From Palsa-504 sp963808615 (GTDB lineage Bacteria; Actinomycetota; Actinomycetes; Streptosporangiales; Streptosporangiaceae), in NCBI GenBank assembly GCA_963808615.1, contig CAWEGV010000012.1, positions 310,001 to 374,000 on the forward strand: DNA of 64,000 nt. Direction: 5' to 3'. This document shows, one piece after another, positions 44,027-53,722 of this stretch (within the stretch, counting starts at the first letter, position 1; every line of letters begins with the position of its first letter). The translations under genes and the position numbers were made by a program. The notes under the pieces were generated by a model. The model searched no databases. It was given only the letters and a program-made list of their open reading frames with translations, and was not told the DNA's origin.

Positions 44027-46140
44027 GCCGGCACCGCCGGGACGCTGGGAAGCTGCGCGGGCGCGGTCACGGCGGGCAGCCGCGCCTGGACCATGACGCC
44101 GGGTGAGCCGTCCCGGACCGTGATGGTGCCGCCGAGTTCCTCGGCCCGCTCCCGCATGATGGCCAGGCCGTGCCCGGGCTGGCCAGACGCGGCCAGCCCG
44201 ATACCGTCGTCGGTGACCTCGACGGCCAGCCCGGTCGGGATCAGGGTCATCGATACCCGGCAGTGGCGGGCCCGGGCGTGCCGGACGGTGTTGGTCACCG
44301 CCTCGACCACGATGCGGTAGGCGGCGACCTCCACGGCGGCCGGGAGCGCGGGCAGGTCGTCACAGGCCTCCACGCTGGCCGCCAGGCCGGACCCGGCGGT
44401 CAGTCGCTCGACGGCCTGGGCGCACGCGCCGGCCAGGCCGAGCTCGTCCAGGGCGGGCGGGCGCAGCCCTTCGACCAGGTGCCGGACATCGACCACGGTG
44501 CGGCGGATCTCCTCGCTGAGGTCGTGCAGCTGGCGGGAAGCGCCGTCGGCGCCCGGCGGGAGCAGCGCCCGTGCCGTCTCGGTCTTAAGCGTCAGCCCGG
44601 CCAGCGCCGGGCCGATCCCGTCGTGCAGGTCCCGGCGCAGACGGCGCCGTTCTTCCTCGCGGGCCAGGACGAGCCGTTCCCGGGCGCGCTGCAGGTCCTC
44701 GCGGAGCAGCCGCGCGTGCAGCGCGCCCCCGAGCTGCCGGGCCAGGTCGTGCAGCAGCCGCTCCTCGGCCGCGCTCAGGCGACGATCGGGCACCCGGTAA
44801 GTCAGGGAACCGACCGGGATGCCGTATGCCAGCAACGCAATGCTGGCTGTAGCCGGGCCGACAGCTGCGATCGTGCCGCGGACGACGGCCGCAGCAGAGC
44901 TCGGGACGGCGGCCGCCGCGGTGCCCGGAACGTCCCCGATGCCGGTGACAACGGTCCCGTCCAGATCGCGGACGCTGACGTCACGCAGATCCAGCCCGGT
45001 GGTGAGCTCGGCGACCGCGGCGTCCAGCAGCCGGTCGATGTCGGCGGCTGCTTCCAGGTCCTGGCCGAGGCCGGCTAGGACCTCATACGGCTCCCGCCAC
45101 CGGCCGTAGACCACGCGGGTCACGCCGCGCTGCAGCTTATCGCGCAACGGGATCAGCATCAGCGCGGCCAGCGCCGCCGCGAGCGCCGAGAGCCACCAGG
45201 CGTGATGATCGGGCACCAGTGCGGCGACGGTGATCACCACCCCCGCGTAGATGCCGACGACAGCCGCTGACATGGTCAGCCACAGCAGCGTGCGATAGGC
45301 CGCGCGGCGCAGGTCATACAGGCCGTGATGGAGGATCGCGACCGCGATCGCGACCGGCAGCGGCAGCAGCACCACGCCGAAGATCCAGCCAGGAACGCCA
45401 TCGCTGAGCAGTATGGCGAGAAAGACCAGCGCGGGCGGCCAGGTGGCCAGGGTCAGCAACAGCAGCTGCTGCCGGACCAGCGGACCACCGCGCCGCCACC
45501 GGATGACGAGCCCAGCGATGGCACCGACGGCTGCGCCCACCGCAAGCAGAACCCCCGCAGCGCTCAGCGCGCCCACGACGGGTGCGTAGCGGCCTGCCAG
45601 GCCGAGCGGGCTGTGCCAGTGAGCCAGCCGGTTCTCATTCGAGGTAGGGCTCAGTACATTGCCCAGGAACAGGCAGGCCGCCGCCGCGGCGGCGGACCAG
45701 GCCAGCCAGCGCCACCGCGGCCCGGGCAGGCGCCCGTCGGGAAACACGGCAGGCACGCCCACCACCGCGATCACTAGCCCGGCCGCCTGCAGGCCCGGCC
45801 CGAGGGCGGCCAGGTACGCGGCGCCGGGCACCGAGCCGGGCACGGTCACCACGCCGTGGATACCGGCCTCGGTGAACGCAGTGCCGACACCCAGGACGGC
45901 GGCGGCGGCCAGCATCAGCCAGCCGACCCGGTTACCGGGAACCGCGAGGGTGATGATGGCGCCCACCACCGCGACCACCGCGACCGCGAAAGCGAACGAC
46001 AGCGTGTCGGCGAACACGGCGGTCCCGGGCTGGTCATAGGCTGTCCCGGCGGCCGAGCCGGCCACAGCGAGCACGACCGCCGCGGCGACCGCGGCCGCGG
46101 TGAGGCGGCCGCGGTCCGCCGCCCGCGGTGGGCTTGCCAT
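44023..46140 (-). CDS. Sensor histidine kinase (HisKA_3)
   Basis: The 705-residue kinase has about eight membrane segments over the first 330 residues, a GAF-like region and then the dimerisation helix LRRDLHDGIGPALAGLTLK with the phospho-His, and an HATPase_c domain (EAVTNTVRHARARH, VTDDGIGLAASGQPGHGLAIMRERAEELGG). The ATG at 46140 is taken over an upstream ATG because MASPPRAADRGR leads straight into the first membrane helix. The multi-helix sensor suggests a membrane or lipid-linked signal; none can be named. It is coupled to the response regulator. Confidence 0.9.
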   Translation of the reverse strand: MASPPRAADRGRLTAAAVAAAVVLAVAGSAAGTAYDQPGTAVFADTLSFAFAVAVVAVVGAIITLAVPGNRVGWLMLAAAAVLGVGTAFTEAGIHGVVTVPGSVPGAAYLAALGPGLQAAGLVIAVVGVPAVFPDGRLPGPRWRWLAWSAAAAAACLFLGNVLSPTSNENRLAHWHSPLGLAGRYAPVVGALSAAGVLLAVGAAVGAIAGLVIRWRRGGPLVRQQLLLLTLATWPPALVFLAILLSDGVPGWIFGVVLLPLPVAIAVAILHHGLYDLRRAAYRTLLWLTMSAAVVGIYAGVVITVAALVPDHHAWWLSALAAALAALMLIPLRDKLQRGVTRVVYGRWREPYEVLAGLGQDLEAAADIDRLLDAAVAELTTGLDLRDVSVRDLDGTVVTGIGDVPGTAAAAVPSSAAAVVRGTIAAVGPATASIALLAYGIPVGSLTYRVPDRRLSAAEERLLHDLARQLGGALHARLLREDLQRARERLVLAREEERRRLRRDLHDGIGPALAGLTLKTETARALLPPGADGASRQLHDLSEEIRRTVVDVRHLVEGLRPPALDELGLAGACAQAVERLTAGSGLAASVEACDDLPALPAAVEVAAYRIVVEAVTNTVRHARARHCRVSMTLIPTGLAVEVTDDGIGLAASGQPGHGLAIMRERAEELGGTITVRDGSPGVMVQARLPAVTAPAQLPSVPAVPA

Positions 46141-46178
46141 ACGCTCATCGTGCACCACGCATGCATCTCCAGCCAGAG

Positions 46179-46565
46179 TCACTGGGTCTGGGGCGGCGCA
46201 TCGCTTCGGGCCGCGGCCCGGCGGCGGAGACGTCCGGCCAGCACCGTGATGGCGCCGATCAGCCCGGCCAGTGCCACCACGGCGAAGATGGTGTCATACG
46301 TCCAGTCCAGGGCACCGTGCTTCTGCCAGCCGGGGAAACTGATGACTTCGAACAGGCACAGCACGCCGGCGACGATCGCGCCGACGGTGACCCGGCCGCT
46401 GCGCAGCAGCCAGGCAGCGATCAGGAAGAACACGCCGAACACGACGGCAGCCAGCGGCAGGCTGCCGGGATAGTTCTCCCTCCAGATCATGACCGAGCTG
46501 CCGAACTCGCCAAGGGCAAGGATCCCGGTGATCGTCGTCAGGACCGTGAGTTTGCGACCGTTCAT
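46179..46565 (-). CDS. Small four-helix membrane protein
   Basis: The 128-residue protein has four hydrophobic helices (LTVLTTITGILALGEFG; LPLAAVVFGVFFLIAAWLL; VGAIVAGVLCLFEVISF; DTIFAVVALAGLIGAITVLAG) and a short basic end. A good AGGGAGG ribosome-binding site precedes the ATG at 46565. It lies 38 bp before the kinase start on the same strand and may be the first gene of that operon, perhaps modulating the sensor. The family is not recognised. Confidence 0.7.
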   Translation of the reverse strand: MNGRKLTVLTTITGILALGEFGSSVMIWRENYPGSLPLAAVVFGVFFLIAAWLLRSGRVTVGAIVAGVLCLFEVISFPGWQKHGALDWTYDTIFAVVALAGLIGAITVLAGRLRRRAAARSDAPPQTQ

Positions 46566-47333
46566 GATGACCTCCCTTTGAGTCTGTGGTGAGATCACGA
46601 TGCCTCCGGACGGTTCCCGGCCAGAAGAGGCGCCTTCCTGGATCAGCCGGGAAATACTCCCGGGCAGAATCCCGGGAAGCATGCGTCACATGATCTGCGG
46701 CAAACACCCAGCGCCCGGCTGGCCGGCTCAAGACCCGGCGATCTCGTAGCAGCCCGGCTTCGAACAGATGATTTCCGCAACACATGGCCGCCTGGCCGGT
46801 TCCGCGGCCACCAGCGCCATAACGAACTTTCAGGCGCACACTCACAATCAAGACGGCCAAGCTGGCGTCCAGATCGGCGGCTACTTGCGCTGCGCCTAGG
46901 AAAGGGCCAATTACACAGCGTCGGAAGAAACCGACTGCGACGGCCCGGTGTGTGTGCGTCGATGGCCTATGGTGTCAGGTGGCCCGTACACGATCGGCAA
47001 CCCCGCACGACTCCCGCCTGGCGATTCTGGCAGCGCCGAGCCCGCTGGTGTGAGCGCCGGGAAAGAACGTCTGTCGCCCGAGGCTCGTCGCGGCTGACAT
47101 CGTGAGGCAGGGATGGGCAAGCGTCAAGAGGGTTGGCTGCGCGCTGTGATTAATCAGGTACGCATGGCCCTATCGGAGAGCTTGTAAAACCTGCTGGCCA
47201 TGTGCTGCCCGAGCGGTCTCCCAAGGGGACGTACTGCCCTCTCGCCGGTCCCTGGAGCCGACTGGAGGGTGTGGGGTGGCCGAACTGAGTCCATGTCCGC
47301 TGGCCTGCCGTTTCCTGAATCAGCCAGTGATCT
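46566..47333. other. Non-coding region upstream of the membrane protein
   Basis: No supported gene is present in 768 bp. Open frames on both strands are short and without motifs. The region separates the two-component operon from transposon remnants and may be the scar of an insertion. Confidence 0.4.
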
Positions 47334-48130
47334 TCATGCCGCCCGCTCATGCTCGTTGATCAGCCCGCCTGGGACTGTGCGCCGGATCTGCGGTGTCGTG
47401 AGATCGGCGATGACGGCCGGAGTGAGATCGGCAGCGGCTGGCGGGCGCGGGTTCCGGGCTCGGTGCGGGCGATGCTCGTGGTGATGCACGGCGTCCTGGT
47501 CCAGGACCATGTGCAGGTGCCTGGCCCGGCGATCAGCATCTGGTCGGTGACCTCGGCCCGTGCTGTGCGCACCCAGCGTCCGGCATCAGCGTTCGCCCGC
47601 GGGCTCCGCGGCGGGATCTGGATCACCTCGATCCCCGCGCTGGGCAGGACTGTGCCGAATGCGCCGGTGAACTGCCCGGCCCGGTCCCGGAGCAGGAACC
47701 GGAACCGGGCAGCCCGCTCCCCCAGGTCCATGACCAGATTGGGTGCCTGCTGAGTGGTCCAGGCGCCGTCCGGGTGCGCAGTCACGCCGAGGACATATAC
47801 CTAGCGGGTGCCGGCCTCGACGGCGAAGAACACGTCCAGGCGGCGCAGGGTGACGGCGCAGCCGGCACGGAGAAGCCGCAGCCGGGCATGGCGGAGACCT
47901 GGGTGCGCAGGAACTGCCGCCAGGCCGATCTGCTGCGCTGCGGCGCAGGCGGGATCCGCAGCGGTCTCAGTACCCCGCCGGATGGCCGGGACGCCCACCG
48001 GGATGCCCAGGCCCGGCAGCTCACCTTGGATCGCTTGCAGCCCCAGCTGGGATTCTCCTGCGCCATCTGCCTGATCAGCATCACGATGCCCGGGTCCACG
48101 GGCGGCCGACCGTCTCGGTGAGGCGCAACT
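47334..48130 (-). pseudogene. Decayed rve (integrase-core) transposase
   Basis: Fragments in several frames reconstruct a DDE integrase-core transposase: GRPPVDPGIVMLIRQMAQENPSWG, IQGELPGLGIPVGVPAIRR, LRIPPAPQRSRSAWRQFLRTQ, AVTLRRLDVFFAVEAG, then TAHPDGAWTTQQAPNLVMDLGERAARFRFLLRD and ending GGLINEHERAA before a stop. At least four frameshifts and an in-frame stop separate them, and the N-terminal DNA-binding part is missing. It is an old, inactive insertion sequence next to the tRNA-Lys integrase. Confidence 0.75.
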
Positions 48131-48267
48131 AAACACAGCAACGGCGGGCGACGCTGCCAAGGGCCGCGATCTGCCCGGCCCGTGGCGAGTGGCAGGCTGG
48201 CGGCGTGTATCGTCACGGATCTCTGGCGGGCCGGTTGGCTGGCTTGATACTGAGCCGACTGGCCCGG

Positions 48268-49566
48268 TCATCGGCGTCTGGTCTCGCGTTTGCGGCGTGC
48301 GGCGCGGATCTCGGCGTCGGCGACCTTGTCGGCCAGCAGGGTGTAGACCTGGGTGATCTCGGCGGAGGCGTGGCCGAGTCGGCGGCGCACGACCTCGATG
48401 GAGACGCCGCTGTTGATCAGCTCGGTGGCGTGGGCGTGGCGGAGCTGTTGGATGCCGATCTCGGTGCCGGCGGCGGCGCAGTACTTCTTCCACCGGTTGT
48501 GCGCTGCGTCGTAGGACAGCGGACCACCCCGGCCGTTGATGCTGGCGCGGAACAGCGGCCCGGACAAGTACCCGGCTCGGGCGAGGTAGAGCCGGAGCAG
48601 CGCGACGTAGCCGCGGTCATCCAGCAGCACGGTGCGGACGGCGCCGCCCTTGCCGTGGACGCGGGCGTGCTCGTCGTCCGGGCGCAGGTCCAGGTCCTCG
48701 GCGTGCATCCCGCAGACCTCCGAGGCGCGGGCGCCGCAGACGTAGGCGGTCTCGGACAGCACCCGGTCCCGCAGCACGCCGACCGGCACGTCCCCGCGCG
48801 GCCGCCGGGAACAGATCGCGCCGAGGACCGCCGCGATGTCGCCGGCGGCCGCCGGCCTGGGCAGCGTCTGAGGGACCTCGATGGCGTCGATGCGGTCGAT
48901 CGGGCTGGCGTCCAGCAGCTCGTGCCGGACGGCCCACCTGCAGAACGACGCGACCGCGGCGCGCTTGCGCTTGCGGGTGGCCGGGGCCTGCCCGGCGGTC
49001 TCGCCGAGGAACGCCCGGACCGGCGCGGCGGTCAGCCCGGCGATGTCGCCGTCGTGGTGGGCGGCGAACGCGGTCAGGTCGCCGCGGTAGGCGCGGATCG
49101 TGTTGCGCGGCCTGTTCGCGTTGGCCAGGTCGGTGAACCGCTTGCCGGTGCACCCAGGATCGCTGCAGCGCCGCAGCTGCGCGTAAAGCAAGTCAAGCAG
49201 TGGCCCGCGGATCTTGCGGACCTGCAGATGCCCCAGCGCAGGCTTGATCACGCGGCGGATGTAGACCTCGTTGGCCTTCCGGGTAGACAGGTCCCAGTCA
49301 GCGACCTCGGCATACTGGTCCATCAGCTGGGCGACGGTGGCATCGGTCTCGGGCCGGCGGCCTGCGTCAGCCTGCTCGAGCAGCTTGCCGAGCTCGATCT
49401 GCGCGGCACGCTCAGTCCTGCAGGTCCGGCGCAGCCGGATCTTCCGGCCCGATACCGGCCTGGTCGCGCAGAAGAACCTCGCCGCGCCAGGATCCGCTCG
49501 GCAGTTGCTCAATGTGACCGCTCGGACTGCTGACCATGACGCGACGGTACATCGGACCACTGACAT
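48268..49566 (-). CDS. Tyrosine-type site-specific integrase
   Basis: The 432-residue protein looks intact. It has an N-terminal AP2-like arm-binding region (FFCATRPVSGRKIRLRRTCR), a SAM-like core-binding domain (VAQLMDQYAEVADWDLSTRKANEVYIRR and CTGKRFTDLANANRPRNTIRAYRGDL), and the catalytic domain with Arg in CGARASEVCGM, Lys in VHGKGGAVRTV, HxxR-like QLRHAHATELIN, LGHAS and the Tyr nucleophile in QVYTLL. It starts 53 bp from the 3' end of tRNA-Lys, the usual int-to-att geometry, so tRNA-Lys is its likely integration target. No excisionase or other cargo is adjacent. Confidence 0.9.
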   Translation of the reverse strand: MSVVRCTVASWSAVRAVTLSNCRADPGAARFFCATRPVSGRKIRLRRTCRTERAAQIELGKLLEQADAGRRPETDATVAQLMDQYAEVADWDLSTRKANEVYIRRVIKPALGHLQVRKIRGPLLDLLYAQLRRCSDPGCTGKRFTDLANANRPRNTIRAYRGDLTAFAAHHDGDIAGLTAAPVRAFLGETAGQAPATRKRKRAAVASFCRWAVRHELLDASPIDRIDAIEVPQTLPRPAAAGDIAAVLGAICSRRPRGDVPVGVLRDRVLSETAYVCGARASEVCGMHAEDLDLRPDDEHARVHGKGGAVRTVLLDDRGYVALLRLYLARAGYLSGPLFRASINGRGGPLSYDAAHNRWKKYCAAAGTEIGIQQLRHAHATELINSGVSIEVVRRRLGHASAEITQVYTLLADKVADAEIRAARRKRETRRR

Positions 49567-49618
49567 CGGTCCACGAACCGGTCCACGGCAGGACCTGCAG
49601 GAGGTACGTTTTTCCAGG

Positions 49619-49690
49619 TGGGGCGCCAGGGGGTCGAACCCTGAACCAATGGGTTAAAAGCCCACTGCTCTGCCATTGAGCTAACGCCCC
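49619..49690 (-). tRNA. tRNA-Lys (anticodon UUU)
   Basis: The minus strand folds as a 72-nt cloverleaf: acceptor GGGGCGT with GCGCCCC and discriminator A, D stem GCTC/GAGC, anticodon loop CTTTTAA on stem GTGGG/CCCAT, and T stem CAGGG/CCCTG. CCA is not encoded. Its 3' end faces the integrase start. Confidence 0.95.
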
Positions 49691-49760
49691 GACCGCACCG
49701 GATGGGAACGGCGCCTAGAGACGAAGAGTACCGACTTCCCAGCCTGATCGCCTGCCTGGG

Positions 49761-50930
49761 CTAGCGGTAGGCGGAGATGCCGGTGAGTGCCTGCCCGATG
49801 GCCAGCGTGTGGATCTCCTCGGTGCCCTCGTAGGTGAGTACGGCTTCCAGGTTGTTCGCATGCCGTATGGGCGGGTATTCGAGCGTCACGCCGCTGGCCC
49901 CCAGTACCGTGCGAGCCTGCCTGGCGATGTCGATGGCCGATCTGACGTTGGTCATCTTCGCGATGCTGACCTGCACGGGCGTGACCGAGCCCTGCTCCTT
50001 GAGCCTGCCGATGTGCAACGCGAGCAGCTGAGACCGGTAGAGATCCGTCGCCATCCAGCTGAGTTTGGCCTGCGTGAGCTGGAAAGAGCCGATCGGCTTA
50101 CCGAACTGCTCGCGAGTCTGCGCGTATTCGATGGCGCTCTCCAGGCAGGTCCGGGCGGCACCGGTCACTCCCCACGCGATGCCGTAACGCGCCTCGGTCA
50201 GACACGACAGCGGGCCCTTCAGCCCGGACACACCAGGGAGTGCGGCTTCAGCGGGCAGGCGGACGTCGTCGAGGTGCAATTCGGAGGTGATGGATGCGCG
50301 CAGCGAGAGCTTCTTATGGATGTCGTGCGTGGTATAGCCGCGCGTCCCCCGGGGCACCAGGAACCCGCGGATGCCTTCCGCAGTATTCGCCCACACGACG
50401 GCGATGTCGGCGATGCTGCCGTTGGTGATCCACATCTTGGTACCCGACACCACCCAGTCAGGCCCGTCTTGCCGTGCGAAGGTCCGCATGCTGCCCGGGT
50501 CGGATCCGTGATCGGGCTCGGTGAGTCCGAAGCAGCCGAGCGCCTCTCCGGCCGCCATGCGGGGCAGCCACTCGGTCTTCTGCTCCTCCGAGCCGTATCG
50601 CCAGATCGGGTACATGGCCAGGGATCCCTGGACGGATGCGGCGCTGCGCAAGCCAGAGTCGCACGCCTCGAGTTCCCGGCAGGCGACGCCGTAGGCGATC
50701 GGGCCGAGGCCGGCGCAGCCGTACCCGGTCAGGTGCATGCCGAGCAGGCCGAGTTTGCCGAGTTCGGTGATGACCTCGCGCGGGAGGGTGCCCGCCTCAA
50801 ACCAATCGGTGATGTTCGGCAGTACCCGGTCCGCGGTAAATGCCCGAACCGTGTCGCGGATCAGGCGCTCCTCGGCACTGAACTGGTCATCGATGTTCAG
50901 CAGGTCCGTACTCGGCGCGGGAGTGGGCAT
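49761..50930 (-). CDS. gcdH: Glutaryl-CoA dehydrogenase
   Basis: The 389-residue acyl-CoA dehydrogenase has hallmark GCDH segments: ACDSGLRSAASVQGSLAMYPIWRYG, CFGLTEPDHGSDPGSM, KMWITNGSIADIAVVWA, and LTYEGTEEIHTLAIGQALTGISAYR with the catalytic Glu368. It converts glutaryl-CoA to crotonyl-CoA in lysine and tryptophan degradation, with FAD and an ETF as electron acceptor. It is single-gene here, ends 70 bp from tRNA-Lys, and is divergent from the PspC gene. Confidence 0.93.
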   Translation of the reverse strand: MPTPAPSTDLLNIDDQFSAEERLIRDTVRAFTADRVLPNITDWFEAGTLPREVITELGKLGLLGMHLTGYGCAGLGPIAYGVACRELEACDSGLRSAASVQGSLAMYPIWRYGSEEQKTEWLPRMAAGEALGCFGLTEPDHGSDPGSMRTFARQDGPDWVVSGTKMWITNGSIADIAVVWANTAEGIRGFLVPRGTRGYTTHDIHKKLSLRASITSELHLDDVRLPAEAALPGVSGLKGPLSCLTEARYGIAWGVTGAARTCLESAIEYAQTREQFGKPIGSFQLTQAKLSWMATDLYRSQLLALHIGRLKEQGSVTPVQVSIAKMTNVRSAIDIARQARTVLGASGVTLEYPPIRHANNLEAVLTYEGTEEIHTLAIGQALTGISAYR

Positions 50931-51018
50931 GGCCGTTCCTCTCTGTCGTTACAGATCAGGGTATTTACCGGGTTGATCCCTATGTCAGTCCGGTCACGGA
51001 ACCGGGCATGATCGAGCT

Positions 51019-51267
51019 ATGAATGAACCGAGCAGTGGAACCAAGCGCCTGTACCGGATCCAGGACGGGCGGCTCGTCGCGGGGGTGTGCGTCGGCCTTG
51101 CGGCTTACTTCGGGATAGATCCGACCCTGGTACGCCTGGTGTTCGTGGTTCTCACGGTTTTCGGCGGGTTCGGCGTCCTGCTCTACCTGGGCGCATGGCT
51201 GGTCATCCCCGACGAAACCGACGGCAAGTCCATCGCCGACAGCTTCGTCAACAAGCGCCGGTCCTAG
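51019..51267 (+). CDS. PspC-domain membrane protein
   Basis: The 82-residue protein is a PspC domain: KRLYRIQDGRLVAGVCVGLAAYFGIDPTLVRLVFVVLTVFGG, then YLGAWLVIPDE. The central glycine-rich helix spans the membrane. PspC proteins respond to envelope stress; a kinase or Psp partner is not adjacent. It is followed by the tRNA cluster. Confidence 0.92.
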   Translation: MNEPSSGTKRLYRIQDGRLVAGVCVGLAAYFGIDPTLVRLVFVVLTVFGGFGVLLYLGAWLVIPDETDGKSIADSFVNKRRS

Positions 51268-51494
51268 GAGCACGGCTGCCGGTCCCGGGTCAGGCTGAGG
51301 CACAGCGTGCCGCTCATGGCGGCCCTCACGGCCGCCTGCGACACGGCACTGTCGGCCCGACAATCTTGGCCAGAGGTGCCGCGTCGAGGGACAGCTGGGT
51401 GGCCGCGCTTTGCCGGTTCTAGAGTCTGTCCCCTATGCTGGGGCAGTCCCCCGACGGCGGACTGATTACGGCTACGGCGGCCAGAGCCGTCGGC

Positions 51495-51567
51495 GCCCCC
51501 ATCGTCTAGCGGCCTAGGACACCGCCCTTTCAAGGCGGCGGCACGGGTTCGAATCCCGTTGGGGGCA
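51495..51567 (+). tRNA. tRNA-Glu (anticodon UUC)
   Basis: The 73-nt cloverleaf has acceptor GCCCCCA with TGGGGGC and discriminator A, and anticodon loop CTTTCAA on stem CCGCC/GGCGG. CCA is not encoded. It is the first of three tRNA genes in tandem. Confidence 0.95.
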
Positions 51568-51593
51568 CGCGTCGGCTACGGTTGACGGCATAA

Positions 51594-51668
51594 GGTCCTG
51601 TAGAGCAGCTTGGAGTGCTCGCCACCCTGTCAAGGTGGAGGTCGCGGGTTCAAATCCCGTCAGGACCG
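51594..51668 (+). tRNA. tRNA-Asp (anticodon GUC)
   Basis: Acceptor GGTCCTG with CAGGACC and discriminator G; anticodon loop CTGTCAA on stem CCACC/GGTGG; T arm CGGG-TTCAAAT-CCCG. It is second in the tRNA-Glu-Asp-Phe cluster. Confidence 0.95.
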
Positions 51669-51705
51669 CGGGGATGCCCGCTAAGAGTCATCGGACACCC
51701 AGCCA

Positions 51706-51779
51706 GGTCAGGTAGCTCAGTCGGTATGAGCGTCCGCCTGAAAAGCGGAAGGTCGACAGTTCGATCCTGTCCCTGACCA
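51706..51779 (+). tRNA. tRNA-Phe (anticodon GAA)
   Basis: Acceptor GGTCAGG with CCTGACC and discriminator A; anticodon loop CTGAAAA on stem TCCGC/GCGGA; T loop TTCGATC. It is the last tRNA of the cluster, with its 3' end facing the recombinase pseudogene. Confidence 0.95.
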
Positions 51780-52163
51780 CCACCGATCGGCACGGCCGAC
51801 AGCCTGCTTCTCCTGCGTTTCGCCTGTTCAGGGTACGTTTTCACCCCCATTTTAACAGGAGTGCCGGGGTGTGCCGCGGAATGCCGCCGTGTCCGTGGGA
51901 TGTCTGTGGGGCCGGTCCGGGAGGCGGACTTGCGGGATTTTTTGTGGGGCATGCCGAGAGGCTCGGCAGCTCACGTAGCTGGTCATTCACGGACTCGGGA
52001 CTCCGGCTTCCGGGGACAGATTCGCGCTTGAGCCCGGCGTGGTTGGGGGCAGTTGATCTGTCCGGGCTGTCGTCCTCGCTGATCTGCTGGGGGAGGGTGA
52101 TTCCCGGGCACGCTGGCAGGGGCGGCGCCCCCGGGGCCGGTGCCGGCGTGGTCGCGGCTGGTG
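51780..52163. other. Non-coding region between tRNA-Phe and the recombinase remnant
   Basis: There is no gene in 384 bp. Open frames are compositional only. It begins directly after a tRNA 3' end and borders a recombinase remnant, so it may be former element DNA. No second copy of the tRNA-Phe end was noticed. Confidence 0.4.
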
Positions 52164-53090
52164 TCAGGTGTCGGTCATGATGCGGTCGTAGGTGCGGCGG
52201 CGCGGGCGCTGCGGGCGCTGGCGCCGTAACGGCGGAGCATCTGCGGGGAGGTCCAGCCGTTGAGTTCCATCAGGTCTCCCTCGGGGCCGCCGCGGTCCAG
52301 CCAGGTGTGGCTGAAGTGGTGCCGGAACCGGTGCGGGTACAAGCTGAGGCCGCATTGCCGGCCGCGGCGGGCGATCATCTGGTAGATGCCGGCGGCGGTC
52401 AGCGGCTCCGGGTTGCCGGCTCCGAGCCACAGCTGGGGCCGCCAGGCCCGGGCGTGCCAGGAGCGGGCGCTGGTACCGGTCCAGGCTCCGGGCGGCCTGA
52501 TGGCCGATCCGGACGATCCGGTCCTTGCCGCCCTTGCCGCGGACCGTGATCTCCCGCTGCCACAGGTCGACGTCGCTGCACCGCTGGCCGGCCAGCTCGG
52601 ACAGCCGGATGCCGGTCGCGGTGAACACCGCGATGATCGCGGTATCGCGGCGCTGCGCGAAGCTGCGGCCCGCGCAGGCCTGCTCCAGCCGCCTGAGCTC
52701 CTGGCCGGTGAAGACCGGGACCAGCTTCTGGCTGACGCGCGGCGGCTGCAGCCCGGCTACCGGGTCGGGCAGCTGGTCTTCGGCGGCCAGCCATTTGAAG
52801 AACTGCTGCAGGGCACGGTACTGGTTGCTGGCGTAGGCGCTGCTGTAGCGGTCCAGCAGCCAGGCCATCCACCGCTGAACGTCCTGGCTGCTGACCTGCT
52901 CCCAGTCGGCCAGGCCGGGCAGGCAGGTGGCGGCGGACCACCGGACCGCCTCGGTGCAGGCCTGAATCGTCTTGGCGGCCTTGCCCTCGGCGGCCAGCCG
53001 CAGGGCGAACGAGCTGATCTCAGCCTGGAAGATCCCGGCGTCCAGCTGCTTGGGCTGCCGGGATGGCGGTCGCTGTGTGGTGATGGGCAT
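52164..53090 (-). pseudogene. Tyrosine recombinase (XerC/D-like), frameshifted
   Basis: A start ATG at 53090 follows AAGGAG. The first 220 residues are in one frame: a SAM-like N-terminal domain (FALRLAAEGKAAKTIQACTEAVRW, LDRYSSAYASNQYRALQQFFKWL) and catalytic Arg in ATGIRLSELAGQRC with Lys in VRGKGGKDRIVRIG. After about 52450 the remainder is in another frame, with YPHRFRHHFSHTWLDRGG (HxxR), LMELNGWTS and RRYGAS; the last residues (RTYDRIMTDT) need a third frame. All catalytic residues were once present, so it was probably an active recombinase that decayed. Its 3' end points toward tRNA-Phe. Confidence 0.75.
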
Positions 53091-53722
53091 AGGCTCTCCT
53101 TCCCGTGGCGCACCATCGGCACCCAGCGTTACCGCAGGCAACAGACCGCAAAGCCCCAGCAGGCCACAGCCCGGCTGGGGCTCGCCGCGGACCACATCCG
53201 GGCACGAGCCCTGCGTGCCGACGTGCCCGCCCGCGCGTAGCCGCCTTTCGCCGTCGCCACGTTCGCCGGCCGCATTGCACTGCGCTATACGGACCGGATT
53301 TCCCTGCCTCCCGCCCTCTGACCCGGTGCGCGGTCCCGGCTTCCGCCCACCCGCCGGGCGTTTACCGCACATGCCGAAATGAGGGCGTTGCCTGCGTACG
53401 CACTTATACACAGCTGTGCATAACCTTGCATGACGCAGTCGGCATGCTTACGTCACAGCGGTAATTGCTGGGCAACCTTTTCACGGAGACGCATAGAGCC
53501 AGATCGCGAGTCGGTGCATGTGACCGAGGCGCGTAACGGCCGGACAGGTGCGTCAGATTAGCCGATTCTGGAGTGCTGGCCGTGCCAGCTAGCCCGGTGA
53601 AGGCCAGCTGAGCCGCACCGGGAATCGGATCGGCGGCAGGTACGCCGGCCCGGGGCTGTTGGTCTGGTATCGCTTTTGGCTGGCGGCGGCCCCGGCCGGA
53701 CCGCCGGGACCCGAGGATCGGG
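53091..53722. other. Non-coding region with a DnaA-box-like palindrome
   Basis: No gene is supported in 632 bp. The main feature is the palindrome at 53404-53423. A motif near 53372-53396 recurs at 58995-59017. The left half (53100-53280) is GC-rich and open by composition only. Confidence 0.4.
53404..53423. repeat. Head-to-head TTATNCACA palindrome
   Basis: TTATACACAGCTGTGCATAA is a 20-bp near-palindrome. Each half, TTATACACA and (reverse) TTATGCACA, fits the DnaA-box pattern TTATNCACA. A single pair is not an origin; it may be an operator, a recombination site or a chance dyad. Confidence 0.5.

Noticed and set aside
47150..47350. Minus-strand 66-codon frame before the decayed transposase
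   Set aside because: No similarity or start context; it overlaps the transposase C-terminal end.
53404..53423. Chromosomal or plasmid replication origin
   Set aside because: Only two DnaA-box-like elements in one palindrome, with no dnaA/dnaN or AT-rich unwinding region.
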